Below the pieces are notes generated by a model. That model saw only the letters and a program-made list of their open reading frames with translations, made no database searches and was not told the DNA's origin. Shown here in pieces: positions 34,261 to 45,175 of a DNA stretch of 64,000 bases. The stretch covers positions 134,490,738 through 134,554,737 of the forward strand of contig NC_084480.1 of assembly GCF_030035675.1 (NCBI RefSeq), given 5' to 3'. Position numbers and translations under genes: made by a program. The DNA is from Rhineura floridana. Lineage: Eukaryota > Chordata > Lepidosauria > Squamata > Rhineuridae. How positions within the stretch are numbered: position 1 is the first letter of the stretch; each line of letters opens with the position of its first letter.

Positions 34261-34777
34261 ATAATATCATAATCACTGGTAACTATTTTGATTCCTGATT
34301 TACAGAGAACCAAAGACCCTAGAACAAAATGAAGTGTTCAAGGCCATATATCACTGCAAATGAAAGCCCATCATATTGAGCCAAGCATTTGAGGGTCAAT
34401 CCATCTCTCCTCAGAATGTGCTGAGATAATGCAGTATGGGAACATGATGGAAATATATACCTATAAATAATAATAATAGCAGAGGCTGCACTTCGCGAAG
34501 GATACACTCAGAAGATCACATGCAACACAAGGGTAACTTGATAGATTTCAGCACAGCACACAGGAGAGATCATATGACTTCTTAAGTTATGTCAGAGCTG
34601 GGCACTGTGGGAATAAAATTCATCTTTCCAAATTAAACGTCATTGCTTTGACCAGGAATATTAATGTGAAGAAAAACCATACAATGTATTACTGACAAAA
34701 ATGGGAAAAATTGTATTGATTTATCTTTCCTGGGGCTATATCAGAAAATCTGGTCAATAACTATTCTGTTTTCAGTT

Positions 34778-34982
34778 AGGAACACAAGAAGCTGCCTTAT
34801 ACTGACCATTGGTCCATCTAGCTCACTATCGTCTACACCAACTGGCAATAGCTCTCTCTCCAGGGTTTCAGACAGTGGTGCTTCCCAGCTGCACCTGGAA
34901 ATGCTGGAGATTGAACCTACTGCATGCAAAGCATGTGCACTACTATTGAGCCACAGCCCTTGTCCCTGAGCCACAGACCTAA
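34778..34982 (-). mobile_element. tRNA-derived SINE with CR1-like 3' end, copy 2
   Basis: On the minus strand: ctgtggctcagggacaaggg, a second ctgtggctcaa, catgctttgcatgc, the B-box ggttcaatct, then actgtctgaaaccctggag. The end is gagctagatggaccaatggt, then cagtataaggcagcttcttg. The A-box phrase is doubled here too, so the doubling belongs to the family. Confidence 0.82.
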
Positions 34983-36234
34983 AAATATCCACATTTTCAT
35001 CTGTGAAATGTTGGAGGATATGTTACAAAACATATGAATGTCAGAGGAAGTACAAATAATTTTGTCACAACTGGCACAATGTCTTTTTGGGAAGGGGTAA
35101 TTTTAAGATCAATGAGATGTATTTGACAATGACTCCAATCTAATGTAAAACATATGAATATATTTAATGATTACTGTTTATAACCTGGCAGCACATATAA
35201 AGAGGAACAGTGTCTAAGGCAGCCTTTTCTGGATGGTGCTGAGAGTTATAGTCCAAAACATCTGGAGAGCACCAGTTTGGAAACGGCTGTCCTAAACCAC
35301 TGCTATTAACTCCTATGAGGGTCTAACATATCCCTGATATGCACTTTATTCTTCAGCTCAAAATCTCCTAGTGGCATGAACTGAAATAAATAAATAACCT
35401 GCAAGTTTAGCATCTCATCTTAATTGTTGTATCAATATAATGTAGCTCTTGTGAGGTTACAAGTAACGAGAACTTCCAAGGATGTTGTCCTTACTCAAAT
35501 TTTGTTCCATTTGGATGAAAGCTGATAAGTGTTTTGTAATATTTGAGTTCATTTACAGGTTGAGAATAGGTGGAAGCACACTGCATAAACACTCCATCAC
35601 ACAGCCAAAGCCCACTGCTTCCACATCAGATCTCCAGAGAGACACCTAGCACTGCAAAAATATTACCAAGTCCAAAACTCAAATCCATGTGTCTCTTGGT
35701 TTTTTCAGTGTGACTCACAATGCTGTTCATTTCACACATAGAAATCTTCCACTGGCCAAAAGGAAGGGAGAATCCAGATAATTAATCCCATCTAACTATC
35801 ACTTAGACTTTGGGGACCATATTATCTCCCATGACTTCTTGTCACCTCTACCTGGCTAATCATAGTTTCCATGGCAACAAATCACCAATATTTTTCCTAA
35901 AAAGGCTGTACTGAACCAGATATGTTCCACAAAATCTCAAGATCATTGACCCATTTCTGTCCAACTCCCAATCTCTTAACAGTTTTGTTACATGAGAATT
36001 TTCCACATATCGGGATCAATTAGAAGAATGCCATAATTAAAGTATTTACATGCAGCATTTCATTCCCCCACCCACCATTCATTTTAACTAGGGTCTAAGT
36101 TACCTCAATGCAAGTTTAATAAAACCTGCATTTAAAAAAATACACAAAGGAGGATTAAAACACTATAGAATGACCTACATCTTTACTGATTCAGAATGAT
36201 CTATGTGTACTGTAGGAGACCTTTATCCCAGTCT
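34983..36234. other. Mostly unassigned, with one MITE half
   Basis: A hAT-type MITE remnant lies at about 35214-35296 (gagagttatagtccaaaaca). No gene is seen. Confidence 0.5.
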
Positions 36235-36362
36235 GCATCTGTACTGGTATTGTTTTTTTAAGATGTTTTGTTTTAAAGATTTTTATTGTTTTATCACTTG
36301 TTTGCTGCCTTGGGCTCCTTTGGGAAGAAGGGCAAGATATAAATTTAAACAACAACAACAGG
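36235..36362 (+). mobile_element. L2 LINE 3' tail fragment
   Basis: tttttattgttttatcac, then gctgccttgggctcctttgg and gaagaagggcaagatataaa, then (AAC) repeats. The stem pairs GCCTT with AAGGGC. Confidence 0.7.
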
Positions 36363-36462
36363 AATATGAGCAGCAAAGGCCATGAAGAAACATTTTACAC
36401 TTTTTAAATACCCTTATGGTTAGCAGCAAAAATAGTAATAGCTCAAAATACATACTTTCACC

Positions 36463-36578
36463 CAGAGCTTGGAAAAGTTACTTTTTTAAACTACAACTCC
36501 CATCAGTCCCAGCCAGCATGGCCACTGGATTGGGGTGATGGGAGTTGTAGTTCAAAAAAGTAACTTTTCCAAGCTCTG
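36463..36578. mobile_element. 116-bp foldback MITE, hAT-like, copy 2
   Basis: Same ends and length as 3185-3300. The 8-bp duplication CTTTCACC at 36455-36462 and 36579-36586 is exact, which is the hAT signature. Confidence 0.93.
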
Positions 36579-37164
36579 CTTTCACCCCTTCATTCTACAA
36601 AGTGTCTCTGGAAGAGAATCAAGCCCCCAACCAGCAAAACAAATTCACACACAGTCTTCCACTCTTATTGACAATTGATACATTGCTCCTTCTGCATTGC
36701 AATGCAAATGAAGCCCAGTTGAATTGGCTTTATACATTTTTTGGATATGAATAAATAGCAGTGTGCATCCACATATGAGGCCATTAGCAGTCAGTACATG
36801 TGATGACTTCCATGCATGATTGCATGTGTGAATGGGTTCCTGGTGCTAAAGGTACTAAAAACTTTGAATGCATGTATTATATTCATGCACGTCAATCTAT
36901 TTATTCTTTATTTGAACAAGATAAAACAGAAGTGTTATGAAAACTATTTCCTCCGTCATTCAAGTGAATCACTTTAACAAGAGAATCTATTGCACTTTCC
37001 CCCTTTTTATATCTACTTTGCAACTATAGGTTATTTGTGGAATAATTTTCTTCTGTTAATACAAAATGTAACATAAAATGAAAAGTTTGTTAAATCCTTG
37101 ATTATTCAGAACATGCCTTTGCTCTTTCTGAGCATAAAACACACATACACACGCACAGCCCTCC

Positions 37165-37423
37165 AGATTACAACCCAATGGGATTGCCTAGCAACAGAAA
37201 TATAAACAAGGATTCCCTCTGTGGGAGTTCTGCTGGAATGCATCATAGAGTTTAGGTAACTGTTTGCAGGTTGTGATTGGCAGTTACTATGGAGACAAAT
37301 AGCCGAGTAAGGGAAACCCTTGCAAGTGACGTTGCCAACATCTGTTTACTCCTCAGCGCCTTGCACGCAAGCTCTGCACACTCTGTGTGGAAAGGGAGGG
37401 GAAGGAGGCAGCACAGGTGAGTG
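37165..37423 (+). promoter_or_regulatory. Candidate RFX-type promoter with a splice donor
   Basis: Within 160 bp lie ATTGCCTAGCAAC (37183-37195, close to the RFX X-box GTNRCC-N-RGYAAC), GATTGG (37275-37280, CCAAT in reverse), a weaker GTTACTATGGAGAC (37283-37296) and GTGACGTTGCC (37326-37336, CRE-half plus X-box half). A consensus donor, CAG|GTGAGTG, follows at 37414-37423. The stretch is not part of any repeat I recognise. It could be a first non-coding exon of a host transcript, perhaps a ciliary gene, since RFX factors drive many of those. This is inference from motifs alone. Confidence 0.3.
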
Positions 37424-38157
37424 TTAAACTACAGAATTAGTAGTTTAACAGAAGGGGACATTCCATTCCCTCAAATATGTTGCCTCCTGTGGTATTTATT
37501 CCTTGTAGTTTCATTCTCCCAAACTTCCAGCTTACACTCCAGCTAAGAAAGATGGATTCTCAAGCACATCTTTACAAATCAAAAGAAGGGACCACACCTT
37601 ATAAAAGGTTTCTGCAGTGTATTCTGCTACAATGTTTAAAAAGCTGTAGCATTTGGTCATTTTGGGACATAGTGCTTCTCTGACCTCAGGTTTTCCTTCA
37701 AGTCACAAATTTATTTAGTCATAGATTCCATCACATGCTCTCAATGCAATCATCAGTATGCCTAAATGGAAAAGTTGAGGTTGATCATTATTCCGTCCCA
37801 ATTATCTATACACAGAAAAATGTGTGTGAATTCCTAATCTACCCCATTTTAAAGGCTCAAGTCAAATTAGATAATGGCTAAAGCAATCCAGTTGGTTGGA
37901 GGCCAGTAGGAACAAAGCTGGCGGAGCTGGAGCTGGCAGAAGGGGCTGCCACATCCACACCTCTGACTGAGCCGTGATGAGGGACTTACACCAGCATAGC
38001 CCAGCTGATCTGGAACCTAGCCAGAGGGCCGCTATCCAGCTCCCCTCAGCCTGGTGTAAAAAGCACTTGGATTGTGCCCTAATTTAGGAACTTCCCAATA
38101 CATTATGAAATTCTCCTGAATAACCATCTTGCACTGCCCCAATTCATTTCAGCGGGA
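37424..38157. other. No recognised feature
   Basis: Unique-looking DNA. No exon continuing from the candidate donor at 37416 can be picked out. Confidence 0.45.
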
Positions 38158-38300
38158 CTTATTATTTATTAGATTTATATCCCACCCTTCCTCCCAGTAG
38201 GAGCCCAGGGAGGCAAACAAAAGCCCTAAAAACACTTACAAACATAAAAGCAGACTTTAAAATGTATTAAAACATCCTTAAAAACATCCTTAAAAGACTT
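38158..38300 (-). mobile_element. L2 LINE 3' tail fragment
   Basis: TTATT repeats, then tatatcccacccttcctccc and gtaggagcccagggaggcaa, then A-rich 3' UTR. Minus strand; a close relative of the tail at 22287. Confidence 0.72.
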
Positions 38301-38399
38301 GTGCTAGAGAATTTATTACTGCATTGGTTTCAACCCACTATCCAGCTGCTCACCCAATGAGCTTCAGATGGGGCTTTTAGGCATATATTGGGATGGATG

Positions 38400-38520
38400 G
38401 AGCAGTCGTTTGGAGTCCACATCAATTTTGCATGTGTTCAGTAATAAATCTATTCCATCCTGCTTCCATATTAATCTGTGAATGAACAAGATCTGCATAA
38501 AATATATATTTAAATATGTA
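38400..38520 (+). repeat. AT-rich interspersed repeat, also at 21225-21350
   Basis: gtaataaatctattccatcc, attaatctgtgaatga and atctgcataaaa follow the same order as the 21 kb copy. Confidence 0.5.
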
Positions 38521-38521
38521 G

Positions 38522-38862
38522 TTTATCAGCCCAGGGCATGGTACATGTTACTTCCCCCTGCCATCCTATCCTCACCACAATTCTGATAGGTTGGATAGGC
38601 TGTGAGAACACCCTGTGAGCTTCATGGCTGAATGGGAATTTGAACTTGGGTCTTCCATGCCCTAGTCCAGCCTTTCCCAACCAGTGTGCCTCCAGATGTT
38701 GTTGGACCACAATTCCCATCTTTCCTGACCATTGGCAATGCTGGCGGAGGCTGATGGGAGTTGTGGTCCAACAACATCTGGAGGCACACTGGTTGGGAAA
38801 GGCAGCCCTAGTCCAACACCCTAACCATTTCATCACATCATACCAGTAGAAATACATTTTCA
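38522..38862 (-). mobile_element. MIR-like SINE, split by a MITE
   Basis: On the minus strand: gatgaaatggttagggtgtt, ggactagg, [138-bp MITE], catggaagacccaagttcaa, attcagccatgaagctcaca, then the decayed 3' part. The MITE lies between the A- and B-box regions. Removing it and one duplication restores the normal SINE order. Confidence 0.85.
38668..38805. mobile_element. 138-bp foldback hAT MITE, copy 2
   Basis: Ends CAGCCTTTCCCAACC and GGTTGGGAAAGGCAG. The exact 8-bp duplication CCCTAGTC lies at 38660-38667 and 38806-38813. Same length as 24908-25045. Confidence 0.95.
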
Positions 38863-39160
38863 ATTTTCAAATGTTGCCATTTCAATACAGGGTTTCCAGT
38901 GAATGCATCCGCTTTATACTTGACAATTCCATCCAGGATGATTTTATTCGATTTGATTTGACTCTGGTCTGAAGTGGGGATGTTGGAGGAATCCGTTGGA
39001 AATATCAAGGAGATATTCAACCCCCACTGCAGCATGGATTCTTGTTATGAATGCTGTTTTCCTTAGTTCTTTATAACAAAAAGGATTTTAAAACATGTTA
39101 TACGTAAATAGGTACATAAATTGATTTGCAATGAACATTATTTACATAGTGATGTATGTA

Positions 39161-39639
39161 CAGGGCCGGTTCCAAAGGGCGGCCAGGTTGGGCACTGGCC
39201 CTCCGCTCCCCTTCTGCAATCCCGCGGATCGCAAGACGACCTTCCGAGCCGCTCACCATCCCCTGCGCTTCACCTACCTTTCTCTGCTGTTCGCGCAGGG
39301 TTGCCATCAATAAAGATGGTGGCCGAGGTTTCCGTAAGGGACTGAAGCCTCTGCCGCCATCTTGGTTGATGGCAGCAATGCACGCGCTGCATGCCATCAA
39401 CCAAGATGGTGGCAAAGGCTTCAGTCCCTTACGGAAACCTCGGCCGCCATCTTTATTGATGGCAACCCTGCGTGAACAGCAGAGAAAGGTAGGTGAAACA
39501 CTGGGGATGGCTGGGGATGGCTGGGGATGGTGGGTGGTTCGGAAGCTCGTCTTGCGATCCGTGGAATCGCGGAAGGGAAGCAGAGGGGCCCGGGGCAGGC
39601 TAATGCCCAAGGGCCCCCACATTCCTGGAGCCAGCCCTG
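39161..39639. mobile_element. 479-bp GC-rich palindromic hAT-type element
   Basis: It starts CAGGGCCGGTTCC and ends GGAGCCAGCCCTG; the exact 8-bp duplication TGTATGTA lies at 39153-39160 and 39640-39647. The arms pair over most of their length around a centre near 39388. Frames of 174 (minus) and 164 (plus) codons are mirror images of each other and arise from the palindrome. One arm carries ctggggatgg three times in tandem (39499-39528). Confidence 0.93.
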
Positions 39640-39749
39640 TGTATGTATAATTGCAGGTATCCCAACAGATGCCTCATTGTTTTTCTTTTTTCTCTGGTTT
39701 GCTAACTTTGTGTAAGCTATTCTGTTGCTAGAGGCAGTCGATGCGCACT

Positions 39750-39845
39750 AAGGCTGGAATCCTAATCATGTCTACTCAGAAGTAAGTCCCACTGAATTCA
39801 ATGGGTCTAACACCCAGGTAAAAAGGGTTAGGGTTGCAGCCTTAA
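39750..39845. repeat. Short foldback repeat (CAATCCTA / GGATTGCAG type)
   Basis: gaagtaagtcccactgaatt, then caatgggtctaac, then gggttgcagcctta. A well-kept copy. Confidence 0.7.
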
Positions 39846-39930
39846 CTTGTTTCCTACTGTGAAATGCCAAATGTCCAAGCAGGATTTAGAAAGGGAAGAG
39901 GCACCAGAGATCATATACATTGGATAATTT

Positions 39931-41672
39931 ATTTATTTATTTATTTTTAAGACTTATATACCACCCGACTAGCAATAGCTCTCCGGGCGGTGAACATAGA
40001 TACAATAAAATACAATATAATACAAAAACATCAGTCTAAAATCAAATTTCACAATCTAAAAACAGCAAAGGCTAAAATCAAATTACAAACATTACAATCA
40101 TTACAAAAAATTAAAATGCCTCGGAATAGAGAAAGGTTTTAACCTGGCGCCGAAAGGATGATAGTGTCGGCGCCAGGCGAACCTCCTCGGGGAGACTATT
40201 CCATAGTTCGGGGGCCACCACTGAGAAGGCCCTTGATCTTGTCACTGCCCTCCAGGCCTCCCTATGAGTCGGGACCCAGAGGAGGGCCTTCGTAGCAGAC
40301 CGTAGTGTACGAGCTGGTTCATAGCGGGAGAGGCGTTCCGACAGATATTGAGGTCCCGCACCGTATAAGGCTTTATAGGTTAATACCAACACTTTGAATT
40401 TGGCCCGGAAGCGTATTGGAAGCCAGTGCAAGCGGGCCAAAACAGGTGTTATATGGTCAGACCGCTTCGTTCTTGTTAGCAGTCTGGCCGCCGCATTTTG
40501 CACCAGCTGTAGCTTCCGAACCGTCTTCAGAGGTAGCCCTACGTAGAGCGCATTACAGTAATCCAAACGTGAGGTTACCAGAGCATGTACTACTGATGTA
40601 AGATCCTCCTTACTCAGGTAGGGACGTAGCTGGGCTACCAATCGAAGTTGGTAGAACGCATTCCGTGCCACCGAGGCTACATGAGCCTCAAGTGACAGGG
40701 AAGAGTCTCGAACGACTTCCAGACTATGAACCTGTTCCTTTAGGGGGAGTGTAACCCCATCCAGGACAGGATATGTATCCACCATCTGATTGGAAAAACC
40801 ATCCACCAACAGCATCTCAGTCTTATCAGGATTGAGTCTCAGTTTGTTAGTTCTCATCCAGTCCATTGTCACGTCCAGGCAACGGTTCAGCACATTGACC
40901 GCCTCACCTGAGGAAGATGAAAAGGAGAAGTAGAGCTGCGTGTCATCAGCGTACTGGTGACAACGCACTCCAAAACTCCTGATGACCGCACCCAACGGCT
41001 TCATATAGATGTTAAAAAGCATGGGAGACAAAACCGAACCCTGCGGGACCCCACATTGGAGTACCCACGGTGTCGAGCAATGTTCCCCAAGCACTATCTT
41101 CTGGAGACGGCCTGCCAAGTAGGAGCGGAACCACTGCCACGCAGTGCCTCCAACTCCCAACTCCGCAAGCCTCTCCAGAAGGATACCATGGCCGATGGTA
41201 TCAAAAGCCGCTGAGAGATCAAGGAGAATCAACAGAGTTACACTCCCTCTGTCTCTCTCCCGACATAGATCATCAAACAGGGCGACCAAGGGCGTCTCAG
41301 TGCCAAAACCGGGCCTGAAACCCGATTGAAATGGATCTAGATAATCGGTTTCATCCAATAGCGCCTGGAGCTGGTCAGCAACCACTCGTTCCAAGATCTT
41401 GCCGAGATATGGAACATTTGCCACTGGTCTGTAGCTGCTGAAATCCTCTGGGTCCAGGGAAGGCTTTTTCAGGAGTGGTCTCACTGCTGCCTCCTTCAGA
41501 CAGCCAGGGATCACTCCCTCTCGCAAGGAGGCATTTATCACTTCCCTGGCCCAGCCAACTGTTCCCTCCTTGCCAGTTTTTATTAGCCAAGAGGGGCAAG
41601 GATCTAGTACCGAAGTGGTTGCACGTACCTGTCCAAGCACCTTGTCCACGTCCTCGAACTGAATGAGACGGA
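39931..41672 (-). mobile_element. L2 LINE, 5'-truncated, inserted in BovB
   Basis: The minus strand holds the RT frame, a ~100-bp 3' UTR, and the tail gttcaccgcccggagagct, attgctagtcgggtggtat, TTTA repeats. It is truncated just before RLIQFEDVD. It was inserted after HWI and before KEFQ of the BovB RT. I could not fix a target duplication. Confidence 0.9.
40111..41672 (-). CDS. L2 ORF2 reverse transcriptase, uninterrupted, N-terminus missing
   Basis: One ~520-codon frame without a stop. Visible blocks in order: VLDPCPSWLIK, RPLLKKPSLDPEDFSSYRPV, QSGFRPGFGTETPLVALFDD, LLILLDLSAAFDTIGHGILL (motif A), CGVPQGSVLSPMLFNIYMKP, then HQYADDTQLY with the catalytic ADD. The C-terminus, APELWNSLPEEVRLAPTLSS and KTFLYSEAF, is the normal L2 end. 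The endonuclease is absent because of 5' truncation. The open frame suggests a fairly recent copy. It is the same subfamily as the host L2 at 48955-55740 (shared CRERDRGSVTLLILLDLSAA). Confidence 0.92.
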
Positions 41673-41848
41673 CCAAAGAATTTCAGAAGAAAATTACCCT
41701 GTGCTTTATAGATTACTGCAAAGCCTTTGATTGTGTAGATCACGAAAAACTAAGGAATGCTTTAAAAGAAATGGAGGTGCCACAGCATCTGATTGTCCTG
41801 ATGCACAACCTATACTCTGCACAAGAGGCTACTGTAAGGAGAGAATAT

Positions 41849-42122
41849 AATTCTCATAATTCAATAAGTCTCCTGCTTCATTCCTATCTCCTAAGCCCCA
41901 TTTTTCCACAATTCCTAGTTCTTCTCTGTTCCCTACCTTTGCATTCCAGTCCCCCATGATTATCAGCACATCTTGTTTTGCTGTGTGATCAATTTCTTCC
42001 TGTACTTCTGTGTAAAATCTCTCCAATTCCTTTTCTTCTGTGTTTGCTGTTGGAGCGTAGACTTGGATGATGGTTATGTTAATAGGTTTTCCGTTTAATC
42101 TCATTGATATATCTTGCATATA
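41849..42122 (-). mobile_element. BovB (RTE) endonuclease fragment
   Basis: The minus strand reads ISMRLNGKPINITIIQVYAP, then TAN...GDWNAKVGNREELGI and NEAGDLLNYEN. This is the APE-type endonuclease of RTE/BovB elements, with the GDWNAKVG catalytic loop. It abuts the plus-strand RT fragment at 41848/41849, pointing the opposite way. Confidence 0.82.
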
Positions 42123-44369
42123 TCCCTATTATTAGGGCATACATCCCTAATCAATAGCAATAATAGCATGGTAGGAACCACTGTGATAGAAGAATGGCAT
42201 GATTCTATTGATGGCCTGGTAGGATTCAAAATATGCTGTGCTAAGAGAATGGATGAATGGCTGTTGAACCATTCATACAATACAGAATGCTTAAACTTGT
42301 ACAGTTTTTCTTATGAAAACTTGGAAGAGTTTTGATGCTTTGTTTTGCTTTTGTGCTCCAAGGAACAAATAACCCTGGTACCTAGGAAAGAGCTGTTAAT
42401 ACTTAGTTATTCTGAATATAAAACATAAAAATCCATCTCACATCTTTTAGGAAATGTTCTAATTCCCTAGCTATGTAGCACTGTAAAATAGAATCTGCCT
42501 TTAAGCCGCTAAAATCTGCCTACCTTGAAGAAAAATTTCATGCAACATAGAGCTCTGTGGTTTGCAGTTACAATTTCACCCTTTGAAATTAAAATTGGCA
42601 CTGTTCCTTGCTAAAAAGCATGCCAGTTAGGAGAAACTATAGCAACTTATCATTCCCTGATTACAGGAACTCTCGGTTTCAGATTGCAAACTTGTTATCT
42701 CCCTGATTAAATTCTGATTTTCCAATTTAAATAGATGACATCAGTTTTAAATGACTCAATCAACTATATAAGCACTAATGAAATGGCATGAAAGCTACTT
42801 CTGTATCTCTGGTGCTGAACTTCAATAAAATTGAAAATATTTTAAGACTCTTATTTTAATCCTAAAATCTAGCTACTAAAATACCATTTTGTACAAGAAG
42901 CACCAAAAAGGTCAGTTCCAATGGAAATAGTTCTAAAAGAGAAATGGTTCCTAGTTAGTAGATTAATCACAATCCATTAATCATAAGCCAATGTTTCTCA
43001 ATCTCCTTTGCTTTCTGAGCTCATAACTAATTCAAATATAATTTGAATATTACTGACATAGATGAAACTATGTCTTGATCAATCTGAGAGGTAAATGGAG
43101 TTCATCAATGGCAATGACATCATTGCATGCCCTTGCATGAATATGAACAACTCACTGGGCCTACTCTGTGTCTTAGGACTCAGGGGGAAGCCATTTAGGG
43201 ATGGTCTTCTGATTACATTGATCTTATCCACTGACAAAGGTAACAAAGGTCCATGTCATCCTCATAATGCACGCCAAAGCGAGAAATCCACTTTATTCAA
43301 AAATTACTCCAATTTTACAGTGCATTCCGGGTAAATCCAATGAGTTTTAATTAACACATTTATCGGCAGATATGAATCCACAGATTACAGCAAAAGTGGC
43401 TAATTTCTGTGCTTCTGCCATTGTATGTCGTAAATCGATGACACATTATTTTATATAGGAAGCCTGCATACTGATTGTAATCTATTATTCAGTCCTGATT
43501 TTATTATTTTATATTATTTTGATTTATTTATGATGTGTATGTACTGGTCTGTGATCAAAATAAAATTTTATGTACTTTCTTCAAAAAAATAAAGGGGGGA
43601 GGAAAGATGCGGCATCAGAGAAGGTGTTACTGTCTCCCATCCACCCACCTTCTATTGAAGACAAGCAGGACATACAGTAGCTGGGAAGCTTCCTGGATGT
43701 TGCAGACCTTGAAGGCAATTTTGTGATGGCTGTAAGTTTCCAGCCTTCACGAGATGTGCAAGGGAAATTTCACAAGACAAGGGATCTCCCAGTTTCACAA
43801 GATTTGAAGAACATGATGTGGTGTATTGATGCCTATATAAGGCTACATCACATGTGACAGTATCTTTTTGGCCAGGCAACATAACTCACTCTTTACCAGG
43901 GTTACTATTGGGGGCCAGGAAGGATTTTTTTCATGCTGTCCTAATTAGCCAGGAACAGACATGCTTTTCACATTCTCTGGGGTATCACCTTAGGAGTTTG
44001 ATTGTAACTATGTTTGATATGAATTAATTACCATGGCAAGCCAAGCAGTAAAGATGGGGAGTAAGGCCCATAGAAAGTGAAATTACGCACCTATCACAAC
44101 TGTTTCAGCACTGAGCCAGAGTGTTTCCCCTGGGACTGTAGAAGCACCAGTGACCATTGATACAGTGGGAAGGGCAGGGACCACTTGTGAGAGGTTGGGT
44201 AACTGTTGAAGAAGGGATCTGCTCATAGCCTAACCAGGTAACAGGGCTCCACCATATGGAGAAGGCCACCCAAAGGACAATAGCAGCATGGAACCAGACC
44301 AGTTCCTTGGGCAAAGAATGGTATCAAGAGAAAGGGGGCTTCTGTCCCTTGATACTCCCTGAACACAGA
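42123..44369. other. No recognised feature (2.2 kb)
   Basis: AT-rich DNA with scattered short frames; none is recognisable and I see no repeat boundaries. Confidence 0.5.
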
Positions 44370-44560
44370 TGAATTACTTATTTATTATCCATCTTGAATA
44401 ACAGTTGTAGTGGGTGTGTTATACTCCAAGGCTGGTGTCCACATCCAGTTGTGGATGTGTTATACTCAGATGAATTACTTAGATGAATTACTTGATTGTA
44501 AATCTTGGATAAAAGTTGTAGTGGGTGTATTATACTCTGAGACTGGTGTCCACATATTTC
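44370..44560 (+). repeat. Diverged ~110-bp direct duplication
   Basis: The order gatgaattactt, tcttgaataacagttgtag, tgggtgtgttatactc, ctggtgtccacat (44370-44446) is repeated with changes at 44481-44556. A smaller dup (agatgaattactt) lies between them. Confidence 0.65.
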
Positions 44561-45175
44561 TTGCCCTCCACAATGAACATGTTCAAGAGCAGTAACAAAA
44601 ATACATTGAGTAGCAATTCTGGGAATTATCTTTCTGGTAATCATATGGCCACAAAGCATGTTAAAAGGGATGCCTGTTCCAAATTCAGAGCCATTTCAAA
44701 TGACACTGATGTCAAAATGTAAATTCACAGAATGTGGGATGAGTATGGATACACTGTGAAATTGCCATGATCAATTTACCATGCACAGTCCCCCAAATAT
44801 TTCATGGACAATGATAGTGTATCATTCCACTCCAAAAACTTCTGCATGCCAGTCAGCCATGGCACTTTAGCATATTGTTATATATTAGGGGCTCCCGCCA
44901 CTGCTTATTTCATTCACCCACCCCACCACCTAATCCAAACCACACATTCCACGCAGAGTTCATCCAACCACCACCTACCACTACTGCCTTTGCCAAACCC
45001 CCCACTGCCTCAAGGTCTCCCCTTAGACCTGGCCAAGCCTCCCCCTTCTACAGGTCACCAAGCCTCCAACTCTCCCCCTACAGATCACCAAGCCTATTGA
45101 AGTCTGTTTGGGAAAAGGGCACCAAATTATAACTAGATCCTCAATGAACATACCAGACAGGGTCAGCTGGTAAAC
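44561..45175. other. No recognised feature
   Basis: It includes a C-rich, purine-poor stretch (44920-45080) that makes 85-98 codon frames rich in P, H and T. This is composition, not a gene. Confidence 0.5.

Larger units (their letters stand above)
39855..41848 (+). mobile_element. BovB (RTE) RT fragment, split by an L2
   Basis: MPNVQAGFRKGRGTRDHI is read at about 39863-39917, then HWI up to ~39930. The L2 (39931-41672) intervenes. The RT resumes at about 41675 with KEFQKKITLCFIDYCKAFDC, VDHEKL and NLYSAQEATVRREY, ending abruptly at 41848. CFIDYCKAFD is RT motif A of the RTE/BovB type. The missing continuation is found in reverse at 63125-62355 (see findings). Confidence 0.85.

Noticed and set aside
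39098-39650. Opposite 174- and 164-codon frames
   Set aside because: They are the two arms of one palindromic hAT-type element and mirror each other; not genes.
41663-42119. Twin-priming 5' inversion of one BovB element
   Set aside because: Twin priming gives pieces pointing away from each other; here they point toward each other, and the missing halves are found at 63.1 kb.
44804-45132. Pro/His/Thr-rich frames of 85-98 codons
   Set aside because: Pyrimidine-rich DNA gives open frames by composition in two overlapping frames.
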